Below, piece after piece: positions 7,246-12,640 of a stretch of DNA of 12,640 nucleotides. The notes under the pieces were generated by a model. It saw only the letters and a program-made list of their open reading frames with translations. It did no database searches and was not told where the DNA came from. Within the stretch, counting starts at the first letter, position 1. Every line of letters starts with the position of its first letter. Both the position numbers and the translations under genes were made by a program. This DNA comes from an uncultured Planctomycetaceae bacterium (GTDB lineage Bacteria > Planctomycetota > Planctomycetia > Pirellulales > Pirellulaceae). The stretch spans positions 1 through 12,640 of the forward strand of contig CAIYOB010000755.1 in the NCBI GenBank assembly GCA_903927685.1. The letters run 5' to 3'.

Positions 7246-7274
7246 AGAATACGTCGAAACCGCTTGCGTGTCAA
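7246..7274 (-). promoter_or_regulatory. Sigma-70-type promoter of the cimA leader transcript
   Basis: Minus-strand TTGACA (7274-7269, a full match to the -35 consensus) is followed by exactly 17 bases and then TATTCT (7251-7246, 4 of 6 to the -10 consensus). Transcription would start near 7239, about 78 bases before the leader-peptide ATG. The -35 box lies only 8 bases before the start codon of the divergent DHPS-like gene, so the two genes share their control region. Confidence 0.75.
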
Positions 7275-7282
7275 CGGCTCGC

Positions 7283-8689
7283 ATGAAACGAGAACACATC
7301 CATTTCGTCACCGGCCGGCTGGCCGAACATGCCCTGCGCTCGACCTTGGAGCCGCTGGCCAAGGCCGCCGAGTTCGACTATTCCGTGGCCGTGCTGCCCA
7401 TCTCCGTGGCCGCGCTGATGACGCCCGCCTGGATCGCCCGCCATATCGATCCGCCCTCGGAGACGACTCGCATCCTGCTGCCGGGGTATTGCCAGGGCGA
7501 AACGCAGCCGATCGCCGAGCGTCTCCGGCGGCCACTCCCCATCGACTTCGGGCCCCGGGACTTGCGGCAATTGCCTGAGTTCTTCGGCCGCAGCGGCGGG
7601 CCGCAACATACGTACGGAGATTACGATATTCAAGTCCTGGCGGAGATCAATCACGCGCCGCGGTTGAGCCTGGACCAGATACGCAGTCAGGCTCGGCAGT
7701 TGGCGCGGGACGGCGCCGACTTGATTGATGTGGGCTGCGAGCCCGGCGAGCCGTGGTCGGGCGTGGCCGATTGCGTCCGTGCATTGCGGGACGACGGCCA
7801 TCGGGTCTCGATCGACAGCTGGAATCCGGCGGAGGTCGAGCCGGCGGTCCGGGCGGGCGCCGAGTTGGTCTTGTCCGTGAATCGCTCGAACCGCGAGGAG
7901 GCGCGGGACTGGGGCTGCGAAGTCGTCGCGATCCCGGACGATATCAGCACCCTGGCGGGACTGGACGAGACCGTCGAGTTCCTGTCCGCGGCGGCGGTGC
8001 CTTTCCGCCTCGATCCCATCCTCGAGCCGATCGGATTCGGGTTTGCCGCCAGCTTGGAAAGGTACCTGCAAGTCCGGCGGCGGTATCCGGCCGCGGAGAT
8101 GATGATGGGGATCGGCAACTTGACGGAACTGACCGACGTGGACTCAGCGGGCGTGAACGTCCTGTTGTTGGGCTTCTGTCAAGAGCAAGGCATCCGCAGC
8201 GTGCTGACGACGCAGGTGATCAACTGGGCGCGCAGCAGCGTCCGGGAATGCGACCTGGCGCGGCGTTTGGTGCATTACGCCCTTCGGCATCATGTGCCGC
8301 CCAAACATCTCGAACCGCGGCTGGTGACGCTGCGCGATCCCCGGTTGCACGAATTCGGCGCGGCACATTTCGACCAGTTGGCGGCCCAGCTGAAGGACCA
8401 CAACTATCGCCTGTTCGCCGAAGGCGGCCGGCTGCACCTGGTCTGCGCGGGGCTGCACCTGGAGGGGGCGGACCCGTTCGAGTTATTCGCGCGGCTGCTG
8501 GCAACGCAGCCCAAGAACGTCGATCCCGGGCACGCGTTCTACCTGGGCTACGAGTTGGCCAAGGCGACCACGGCCCTGACGCTGGGCAAAGACTATCGCC
8601 AGGACGAGGCGTTGGACTGGGGCCATTTGACTGTCGCCGAACAGTCCCACCGCCGGTCGCGGCGAGGCGAGGCGGGAGGGGCCCCGTAG
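7283..8689 (+). CDS. DUF6513 / dihydropteroate-synthase-like protein
   Basis: The 468-residue protein has an N-terminal domain (about 1-110, FVTGRLAE at 8-15) of the DUF6513 type. It is followed by a TIM-barrel pterin-binding domain resembling dihydropteroate synthase: GADLIDVG (144-151), VSIDSW (175-180), LSVN (197-200), DPILEPIGFGF (244-254) and MGIGNLTELT (275-284). Relatives occur in methanogens, methylotrophs and planctomycetes. They are linked with tetrahydromethanopterin-dependent C1 metabolism rather than with ordinary folate synthesis. I infer a role in making or handling a pterin cofactor; the reaction is not shown. The open frame extends back to 7130, but the ATG at 7283 fits the family N-terminus and avoids running over the cimA promoter and leader. 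No clear ribosome site is seen. It is divergent from cimA and convergent with the DUF2200 gene. Confidence 0.85.
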   Translation: MKREHIHFVTGRLAEHALRSTLEPLAKAAEFDYSVAVLPISVAALMTPAWIARHIDPPSETTRILLPGYCQGETQPIAERLRRPLPIDFGPRDLRQLPEFFGRSGGPQHTYGDYDIQVLAEINHAPRLSLDQIRSQARQLARDGADLIDVGCEPGEPWSGVADCVRALRDDGHRVSIDSWNPAEVEPAVRAGAELVLSVNRSNREEARDWGCEVVAIPDDISTLAGLDETVEFLSAAAVPFRLDPILEPIGFGFAASLERYLQVRRRYPAAEMMMGIGNLTELTDVDSAGVNVLLLGFCQEQGIRSVLTTQVINWARSSVRECDLARRLVHYALRHHVPPKHLEPRLVTLRDPRLHEFGAAHFDQLAAQLKDHNYRLFAEGGRLHLVCAGLHLEGADPFELFARLLATQPKNVDPGHAFYLGYELAKATTALTLGKDYRQDEALDWGHLTVAEQSHRRSRRGEAGGAP

Positions 8690-8700
8690 TTGCATGGAGA

Positions 8701-8725
8701 GTGGGACGTCGCCAGTCCGTCCTAC
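8701..8725. repeat. Short imperfect inverted repeat after the DHPS-like gene
   Basis: GTGGGACG and CGTCCTAC flank nine bases and pair over 8 positions, one a G/T wobble. It lies 12 bases after the DHPS-like stop. There is no T-run, so it is a weak terminator candidate at best. The GTAGGACGGAC-like wording resembles short repeats common between planctomycete genes; this is recalled and unchecked. Confidence 0.4.
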
Positions 8726-8758
8726 AGGGAGACGCTTGGCGCAGTTCCCCGGGGTCGC

Positions 8759-8812
8759 TAGTCGTACCTCGTGGCTCGTCCCCAGGCACCCAGCCCCAAT
8801 TCAACGCCTGGA
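8759..8812 (+). repeat. Partial copy of the dispersed palindromic repeat
   Basis: Starting from AGTCGTACCTCG, this stretch matches 12294-12346 at 42 of 53 positions by direct count and shares an 11-base run (CCAGGCACCCA). Only the right half of the element is recognisable; the left side (GTTCCCCGGGGTCG, about 8745-8758) may be a decayed left arm. With 8701-8725 it fills the 156-bp convergent gap 8690-8845, which holds no gene. Confidence 0.65.
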
Positions 8813-8845
8813 CCGCGCTCGAGATGCGGCGACCGGCCGCCGTCC

Positions 8846-9208
8846 TCACGCTTCCGCTGGCTTTCGCAGGATCTTGTCCATTGCCTTGCCCTTCGCCAAC
8901 TCGTCGATCAACTTGTCGAGGTAGCGAATCTCCCGCATCGTCGGCTCTTCAATGTCCTCAATGCGGACGCCGCAAATCACACCTTTAATCAGACTGCGGA
9001 GAGGATTCGGCCTCGGGGCTTCCGCAAAGAACGTCTCAAAGTCTGTTTCGTTCTTCAGTTGCGCTTCGAGTTCCGCTTGAGCATAGCCTGTGAGCCAACG
9101 GATGATCTCGTCGACTTCTGCCTTCGTGCGCCCCTTTTTCTCGGCCTTGGCGAGATAGAGGGGATACACGCTGGCGAAACTCGTCGTGTAGATTCGATGT
9201 TTTGACAT
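8846..9208 (-). CDS. DUF2200 family protein
   Basis: The small soluble protein has 120 residues and no signal or membrane segment. It reads [26 protein letters not shown] at its start, then [26 protein letters not shown] and [23 protein letters not shown]. This follows the DUF2200 family closely over its full length, but the family has no known function. I chose the ATG at 9208 because family members begin at this point; a GTG at 9226 directly after the FAD gene's stop would add six residues. It lies 18 bp after the FAD oxidoreductase gene on the same strand. Base composition is lower in G+C than its neighbours (31 of 60 at 8941-9000 against 43 of 60 at 9301-9360), which may mean acquisition by transfer. 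Confidence 0.88.
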   Translation of the reverse strand: MSKHRIYTTSFASVYPLYLAKAEKKGRTKAEVDEIIRWLTGYAQAELEAQLKNETDFETFFAEAPRPNPLRSLIKGVICGVRIEDIEEPTMREIRYLDKLIDELAKGKAMDKILRKPAEA

Positions 9209-9226
9209 GCTGACGTTGGATCCCAC

Positions 9227-10660
9227 TCAAGGCACGTTTTCCAGGTACACGCCGTCCTGACGCAAGGTCGACTGCAGCTTGCCGATGTCGACCTGGGCCA
9301 TGCTCTGGTCGGTGGCCAGGGCGAGTGCGGCACAGGTGCCCACGCCCTGGCCCATGACCATGCAGTGGCTCTGCAGCCGCACCGACGCGTGGGCTTCATG
9401 CGTCGACGAGGCGCAGCGGCCGACGACGGCGAGATTGGGGATCTGGCCGTTCAGGCACATGCCCAGCGGGATGTGATAGCTGTCGCCAACCGGCGGCATC
9501 AGTTCCCGCTGCTGGTCGGTCCACGTCGTATAGCCGCTGCCTTTAGGGTCGTGGATGTCGATCATCCAGAACCCGTGGCCGATCGCATCGGCTTGCTTCA
9601 CGGCCTTGACAACCATGGGGCCGTCCAGCGTCTTGAGGCCGCGGATCCGCCGCGACTCGCGGACTCCAAGGCTGTGGCCCATGTGCGTAATGGACGCCTG
9701 GGCAAAGCCGGGCATCTCCTTGCGCCAGAGGTCGATGATCTGATAGACGTGTTCGCGAGCCTCCATGGACAGCCGCGTCAGTTCCTGCTCGTCCAACGGG
9801 TTGCCGGCGGCCGGGACCATGTTGTGCGGGACTTGATTTGCCGCGGAACGGAGGTAGTGCCTGGCGGCGCCCTCATTGAACGGTGGGAAGTTGCCTTGGT
9901 CGCGCAGTTGCTGCATCAACTGGAAGACCCGGTTGGCGTCCTCGGGATGCGCTCGGGCCGCGGCGGGATCCGCGCCGGTCAGGCAGAACATCATGGTCAT
10001 ACCCTGCACCAGGCCGTCGCTGGCCCGGCCGTAGTCGAACGGCATGCCGGCGTTAGCCGCGACGTCCCCGTCGCCGGTCGCGTCGATGAAGATCCGCCCC
10101 CGCACCGCCCGGCGGCCGGATTTGGTATCGACCAGCACGGCCCGCATCCGACCGTCCTCGACCACGGACTCGACCGCTGTCAGGTTGCAGATCACGTGCA
10201 CCCCAGCGTCCTGCAGCATCCGCCAGAAGACGACGCGCATCCCTTCCGGATCGAACCAGTGCGTCTCGGGCCGTTTCGGGAAATCGGGATAGCGGTGCAT
10301 GAACTCGCCGGCCCGCTCGACGGCTTCCTGGACGAAGCCCATGATCACCTGCTTGGTCCGGTCGCTGGTGTGCCAGATATTGACCAGCGCGTTGGTGGCC
10401 ATGCCCCCGAGGCTGGGCCAGCGCTCCAGCAGGATGACCTTGGCGCCATGCCGCGCCGCACAGCAAGCCGCCGAAATCCCCGCCGTCCCGCCGCCGCACA
10501 CCACCACATCGGCCTCGGCCAAGACGGGGACTCGGCGTTCGGGGACCGTCACCGCGTCGGGAGCGGTCTCGGCCGACTGGATCGAGTTGGAAAGCGGAGC
10601 CAGCGCGCCCAGGCTGCCGCCGGCCGCACTCAGCAGGAACGTGCGTCGTGTGGGGTTCAT
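9227..10660 (-). CDS. Tat-exported FAD-dependent oxidoreductase
   Basis: The 477-residue protein begins with a twin-arginine signal (TRRTFLLSAAGG, residues 4-15, then a hydrophobic stretch and Ser/Ala-rich region to about 31), so it should be exported folded with its cofactor. The FAD-binding Rossmann motif is VVVCGGGTAG (52-61), with glutamate 79 at the end of the second strand to hold the adenosine ribose, and GMATN follows at 86-90. The second FAD motif is DATGDGD (193-199). It matches the FAD_oxidored group often seen beside sugar-breakdown genes in planctomycetes. The substrate is not evident. The ATG at 10660 puts the Tat motif in the right place. It lies 167 bp after the Gfo/Idh/MocA gene with a large inverted repeat between, so it may be transcribed separately. 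Confidence 0.9.
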   Translation of the reverse strand: MNPTRRTFLLSAAGGSLGALAPLSNSIQSAETAPDAVTVPERRVPVLAEADVVVCGGGTAGISAACCAARHGAKVILLERWPSLGGMATNALVNIWHTSDRTKQVIMGFVQEAVERAGEFMHRYPDFPKRPETHWFDPEGMRVVFWRMLQDAGVHVICNLTAVESVVEDGRMRAVLVDTKSGRRAVRGRIFIDATGDGDVAANAGMPFDYGRASDGLVQGMTMMFCLTGADPAAARAHPEDANRVFQLMQQLRDQGNFPPFNEGAARHYLRSAANQVPHNMVPAAGNPLDEQELTRLSMEAREHVYQIIDLWRKEMPGFAQASITHMGHSLGVRESRRIRGLKTLDGPMVVKAVKQADAIGHGFWMIDIHDPKGSGYTTWTDQQRELMPPVGDSYHIPLGMCLNGQIPNLAVVGRCASSTHEAHASVRLQSHCMVMGQGVGTCAALALATDQSMAQVDIGKLQSTLRQDGVYLENVP

Positions 10661-10744
10661 AAGGGTTCGTCCGTTGCGAAGGGATGTTGATTCGTAGGCT
10701 CAAGTTGCCGGGTGTTTAGCGGTGGCCGAACAGGTTCCTCGTTT

Positions 10745-10817
10745 AACGCCGAGCCGGCAGGCGACGGCTTGAGTGACCGCATCCCGCCGATCCGTCGTCG
10801 CCTGCCGGCTCGGTGTT
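10745..10817. repeat. 22-bp inverted repeat between the two oxidoreductase genes
   Basis: The arms 10745-10766 (AACGCCGAGCCGGCAGGCGACG) and 10796-10817 pair at 21 of 22 positions, the exception being a G/T wobble. The loop is 29 bases. It starts 11 bases after the stop of the Gfo/Idh/MocA gene. It could fold in the transcript as a strong hairpin, but no T-run follows on either strand. It looks more like a REP-type intergenic element, or a Rho-assisted or mRNA-protecting hairpin, than a standard terminator. Confidence 0.75.
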
Positions 10818-10827
10818 ACACGAACTG

Positions 10828-12189
10828 TTACAGCGTCCACGGACTGCGGCCGGGCGGCAGCGACAGCCGCTGGTTGGCCTCGTCGTCGCCCACGAATCGC
10901 TCTTGGTCCGGGTCGAATTTCAGTGGGCGGCCCAGCTGGATCGCGATGTGCCCCAGGTGGCCCAGCGCGGCCGTGCGATGGCCGACTTCGGCGTCGGCCA
11001 GGGTGGGGCCGCGAGTCTTTACCGCGTCCAGGAAGTCGCGTTTTTCGTGCAGCAGCGGCAAGTGGATTTCGTTCGGGCCGATTTGCGAATCGAGCAGCGA
11101 GCGAGGCTCGGCCTGCAACTTGTCCTGGCTGCTGAAATTGGCCTGGATCCAGCCCTCGTCGCCCTCGAAACGCGTGTACGGCGCCTCGGTCTTGCAGATC
11201 AGCCGCACGCCGTCGGCGTACGTGCACGTGAACTCGAATTCGTAGCACACATCCCACAAGCTGCCCGCGGGCGGGAATCTCCCCTGGCCCTCCACCGCCA
11301 CCGGCCCGGTGCGGTCGCTGTTGTGGCCCCACTGGGCGATGTCGTTCAGGTGCGTCGTCCAGTTCAGGATCATGCCGTCGCAATAGTCGCGGATGTTCAT
11401 CCAGCCCGGCCGTTCGTAGTCCTTGATCCGGTGCACCCGTTCCTGCGTGTACGGTTCTACTTGAGCCGGTCCCTGCCACAGCTCGTAGTCCAACTCCTCG
11501 GGCACGGGCATCGCGACGTGCGGCGGCGAGGCTTGCGTCTGCCCGACCCCAAACGGCACGCCGGTGCGGATCGTGTGCAGCTTGCCAATCCGGCCGTTCC
11601 GCACCAGTTCCACCGCCCGGTGGAATTGCGGCAGCGAACGGAATTCGCTGTCCGTGCGGAAGACCCGCTTGTGTTCGCTGACCACTTCGCACAACCGCCG
11701 GCCTTCGGCGATGCTGCGCGTCAGCGGCTTTTCGCAACACACGTCTTTACCGGCCTTGACCGCCATCACCGCCATGGTCACATGCCAATGATCCGGCGTC
11801 GAGATCATCACCGCGTCGATGTCCTGGCGGTCGAGCACCTCGCGAAAGTCGACATACCGCGAGCATTGGGGAATTTTTGGGCAGCGGTTCTTTTTCTCGC
11901 CGTAGTACGACGCGGTCCGCTCCTCGGTCACCGCGAGCCGCCAGCGGTCCACGTCGCACAGTGCCACCACCTGGCAGTCGGGCTGGCTCACAAAGAACGG
12001 CAGGTTGTACGCCAGCACCTGGCGGCCCACGCCGATCATGCCCAGCGTGATGCGATTGCTGGGCGCTACGCTTTCGTTCAAACCCAGGGCCGAGGCGGGG
12101 ATCAAGGTCGGCAGCGCCAGCGCGCCGGCCGATGCGGCTAACGTCCGAGCCAGGAACTTGCGGCGGGTCGTCGCGGTGTTTCGCAGCAT
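10828..12189 (-). CDS. Tat-exported Gfo/Idh/MocA family oxidoreductase
   Basis: This 453-residue NAD(P)-dependent dehydrogenase probably acts on a sugar or sugar derivative. A twin-arginine signal (TTRRKFLARTLAASAGALALP, about 7-27) directs export. The Rossmann fold follows with GMIGVGRQ (50-57) and CDVD (78-81). TPDHWH (131-136) and the family EKP motif (153-155) are present, and the C-terminal alpha/beta domain completes the usual length. The ATG at 12189 places the Tat motif correctly and has GGAGA about six bases upstream. The open frame extends to 12351 but those residues read through the repeat element. Proteins of this kind are greatly expanded in planctomycetes. Its neighbour downstream is a Tat-exported FAD oxidoreductase, so the two may act on the same external substrate; this is inference. 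Confidence 0.93.
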   Translation of the reverse strand: MLRNTATTRRKFLARTLAASAGALALPTLIPASALGLNESVAPSNRITLGMIGVGRQVLAYNLPFFVSQPDCQVVALCDVDRWRLAVTEERTASYYGEKKNRCPKIPQCSRYVDFREVLDRQDIDAVMISTPDHWHVTMAVMAVKAGKDVCCEKPLTRSIAEGRRLCEVVSEHKRVFRTDSEFRSLPQFHRAVELVRNGRIGKLHTIRTGVPFGVGQTQASPPHVAMPVPEELDYELWQGPAQVEPYTQERVHRIKDYERPGWMNIRDYCDGMILNWTTHLNDIAQWGHNSDRTGPVAVEGQGRFPPAGSLWDVCYEFEFTCTYADGVRLICKTEAPYTRFEGDEGWIQANFSSQDKLQAEPRSLLDSQIGPNEIHLPLLHEKRDFLDAVKTRGPTLADAEVGHRTAALGHLGHIAIQLGRPLKFDPDQERFVGDDEANQRLSLPPGRSPWTL

Positions 12190-12236
12190 GATCGCTCTCC
12201 GAAGGATGTTGGCGGGAGTCGCCCACAAGGCCAAGC

Positions 12237-12333
12237 GTTGGGGTGCCTGGGGTCGAGTGCAGCGAGCCCCCAGCAGCAAGAACGGGCGGCTCGCCACTCG
12301 TACCTCGCGGTTCGACTCCAGGCACCCAACCCC
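12237..12333 (+). repeat. Full-length dispersed palindromic repeat element
   Basis: The outer arms are 12237-12256 (GTTGGGGTGCCTGGGGTCGA) and 12312-12333 (TCGACTCCAGGCACCCAAC and onward). They pair with one bulged G and one mismatch. Inside them GCGAGCC (12262-12268) pairs perfectly with GGCTCGC (12288-12294). The result is a nested hairpin of about 100 bp. Related sequence occurs at 1-18 and 8759-8812. The element carries no open frame of its own and looks like a REP/MITE-like non-autonomous repeat. Confidence 0.75.
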
Positions 12334-12390
12334 AGTTCTCAGCCTGGGCAAACGACTAGTCTGAATCAGGAGTTCCGTGAACGCAAGCAG

Positions 12391-12418
12391 ACCTCGCCCA
12401 ATCGACCTCGCCCAATCG
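12391..12418 (+). repeat. Two tandem copies of a 14-mer
   Basis: ACCTCGCCCAATCG occurs twice back to back without a mismatch. It sits in the 350-bp divergent gap between the Gfo/Idh/MocA gene and the partial gene at 12540. The rest of that gap holds the palindromic repeat at 12237-12333 and otherwise nothing I can name. A replication slip or a paired regulator site are both possible. Confidence 0.6.
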
Positions 12419-12466
12419 ACTCGTTAACCTCCGCGCCCGACGCCGTCCCGAAACCGTCTCCGCGCG

Positions 12467-12495
12467 TTGCCCGGCCCCTTCGCTTCTGCTACTTT
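12467..12495 (+). promoter_or_regulatory. Weak candidate promoter for the gene at 12540
   Basis: TTGCCC (12467-12472) is followed by 17 bases and then TACTTT (12490-12495). The matches to consensus are 4 of 6 and 3 of 6. Spacing and position suit the gene starting at 12540, but a match this poor is expected often by chance. Confidence 0.25.
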
Positions 12496-12539
12496 GATCG
12501 TGGAACATGCCTGCCCTCCAGCAGAAAGGGAAGGACAAT

Positions 12540-12640
12540 ATGGCCATCTGTCGATCGATTGTTTTGGTATCACTGTTCGTCGGTCCGTGGGTTGCATTGC
12601 CCGCCGCCGAGACACCGCAGAATTCACTTCCGTTGCCCGG
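12540..12640 (+). CDS. Start of a secreted protein (partial)
   Basis: Only the first 33 codons are in the window. The peptide reads MAICRSIVLVSLFVGPWVAL and then PAAETPQN. That is a short basic start, a hydrophobic core and an Ala-Ala cleavage site near residue 23, so it is a Sec-type signal peptide. A strong ribosome site (GGGAAGGA at about 12528-12535) sits 4 bases before the ATG. The frame stays open to the edge. The mature protein is not visible, so no function is assigned. Confidence 0.7.
   Translation, partial: MAICRSIVLVSLFVGPWVALPAAETPQNSLPLP

Noticed and set aside
7130..7282. A longer N-terminus for the DHPS-like protein starting at 7130
   Set aside because: The added 51 residues do not resemble the family and would be coded opposite the leader peptide and across the cimA promoter. 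The ATG at 7283 gives the expected N-terminus.
10745..10817. Calling the 22-bp inverted repeat a Rho-independent terminator
   Set aside because: No T-run follows on either strand and the 29-base loop is too large for a typical intrinsic terminator, so it is listed as a repeat.
12190..12351. N-terminal extension of the Gfo/Idh/MocA frame
   Set aside because: The extra 54 codons read through the palindromic repeat and would place the Tat motif far from the N-terminus. The ATG at 12189 has a ribosome site.
12356..12547. A 63-codon minus-strand open frame near the right edge
   Set aside because: It crosses the tandem 14-mer and runs over the ribosome site and start of the secreted-protein gene on the other strand. 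It has no motif.

Overview
The window looks like chromosomal DNA from a planctomycete, probably of the Pirellula/Blastopirellula kind. This is inferred from high G+C, long antisense open frames, a Tat-exported Gfo/Idh/MocA oxidoreductase beside a Tat-exported FAD oxidoreductase, a DUF6513/dihydropteroate-synthase-like protein of the type found with tetrahydromethanopterin C1 metabolism, and a long valyl-tRNA synthetase with a zinc-ribbon insert. No phage, transposase, CRISPR, rRNA or tRNA gene was seen.

Layout. Bases 64-6990 hold four minus-strand genes in the order cimA (citramalate synthase), valS, a zinc-ribbon rhomboid protease, and a UgpC/MalK-type ABC ATPase. Spacings are 74 bp, 26 bp and a 1-base TGATG overlap, so they are probably one operon. 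Upstream of cimA (7019-7274) is what reads as a complete transcription-attenuation leader: a TTGACA-17-TATTCT promoter, a 23-codon leader peptide with Ile-Ile-Ile-Val near its end, a protector hairpin, a 12-of-13 bp antiterminator, and a terminator hairpin followed by seven T. Divergently on the plus strand, 7283-8689 encodes the DUF6513/DHPS-like protein. It converges on a second minus-strand set: Gfo/Idh/MocA oxidoreductase (12189-10828), FAD oxidoreductase (10660-9227) and a small DUF2200 protein (9208-8846). At the right edge a secreted protein starts at 12540 and runs out of the window.

How it fits together. CimA makes citramalate, the entry to threonine-independent isoleucine synthesis. 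The leader peptide would sense charged tRNA-Ile (and perhaps tRNA-Val). When isoleucine is short, a ribosome stalled at the Ile codons would free the antiterminator and let polymerase enter cimA. valS lies just downstream with no visible terminator, so valyl-tRNA charging may share the control. The rhomboid and ABC ATPase appear to be passengers at the operon end.

Non-coding DNA. Fragments of a dispersed palindromic repeat family (core GGGTGCCTGGGGTCGA) lie at the left edge, at about 8759-8812 and at 12237-12333. A separate 22-bp inverted repeat separates the two oxidoreductase genes. Function calls are from reading motifs by eye; no searches were run.
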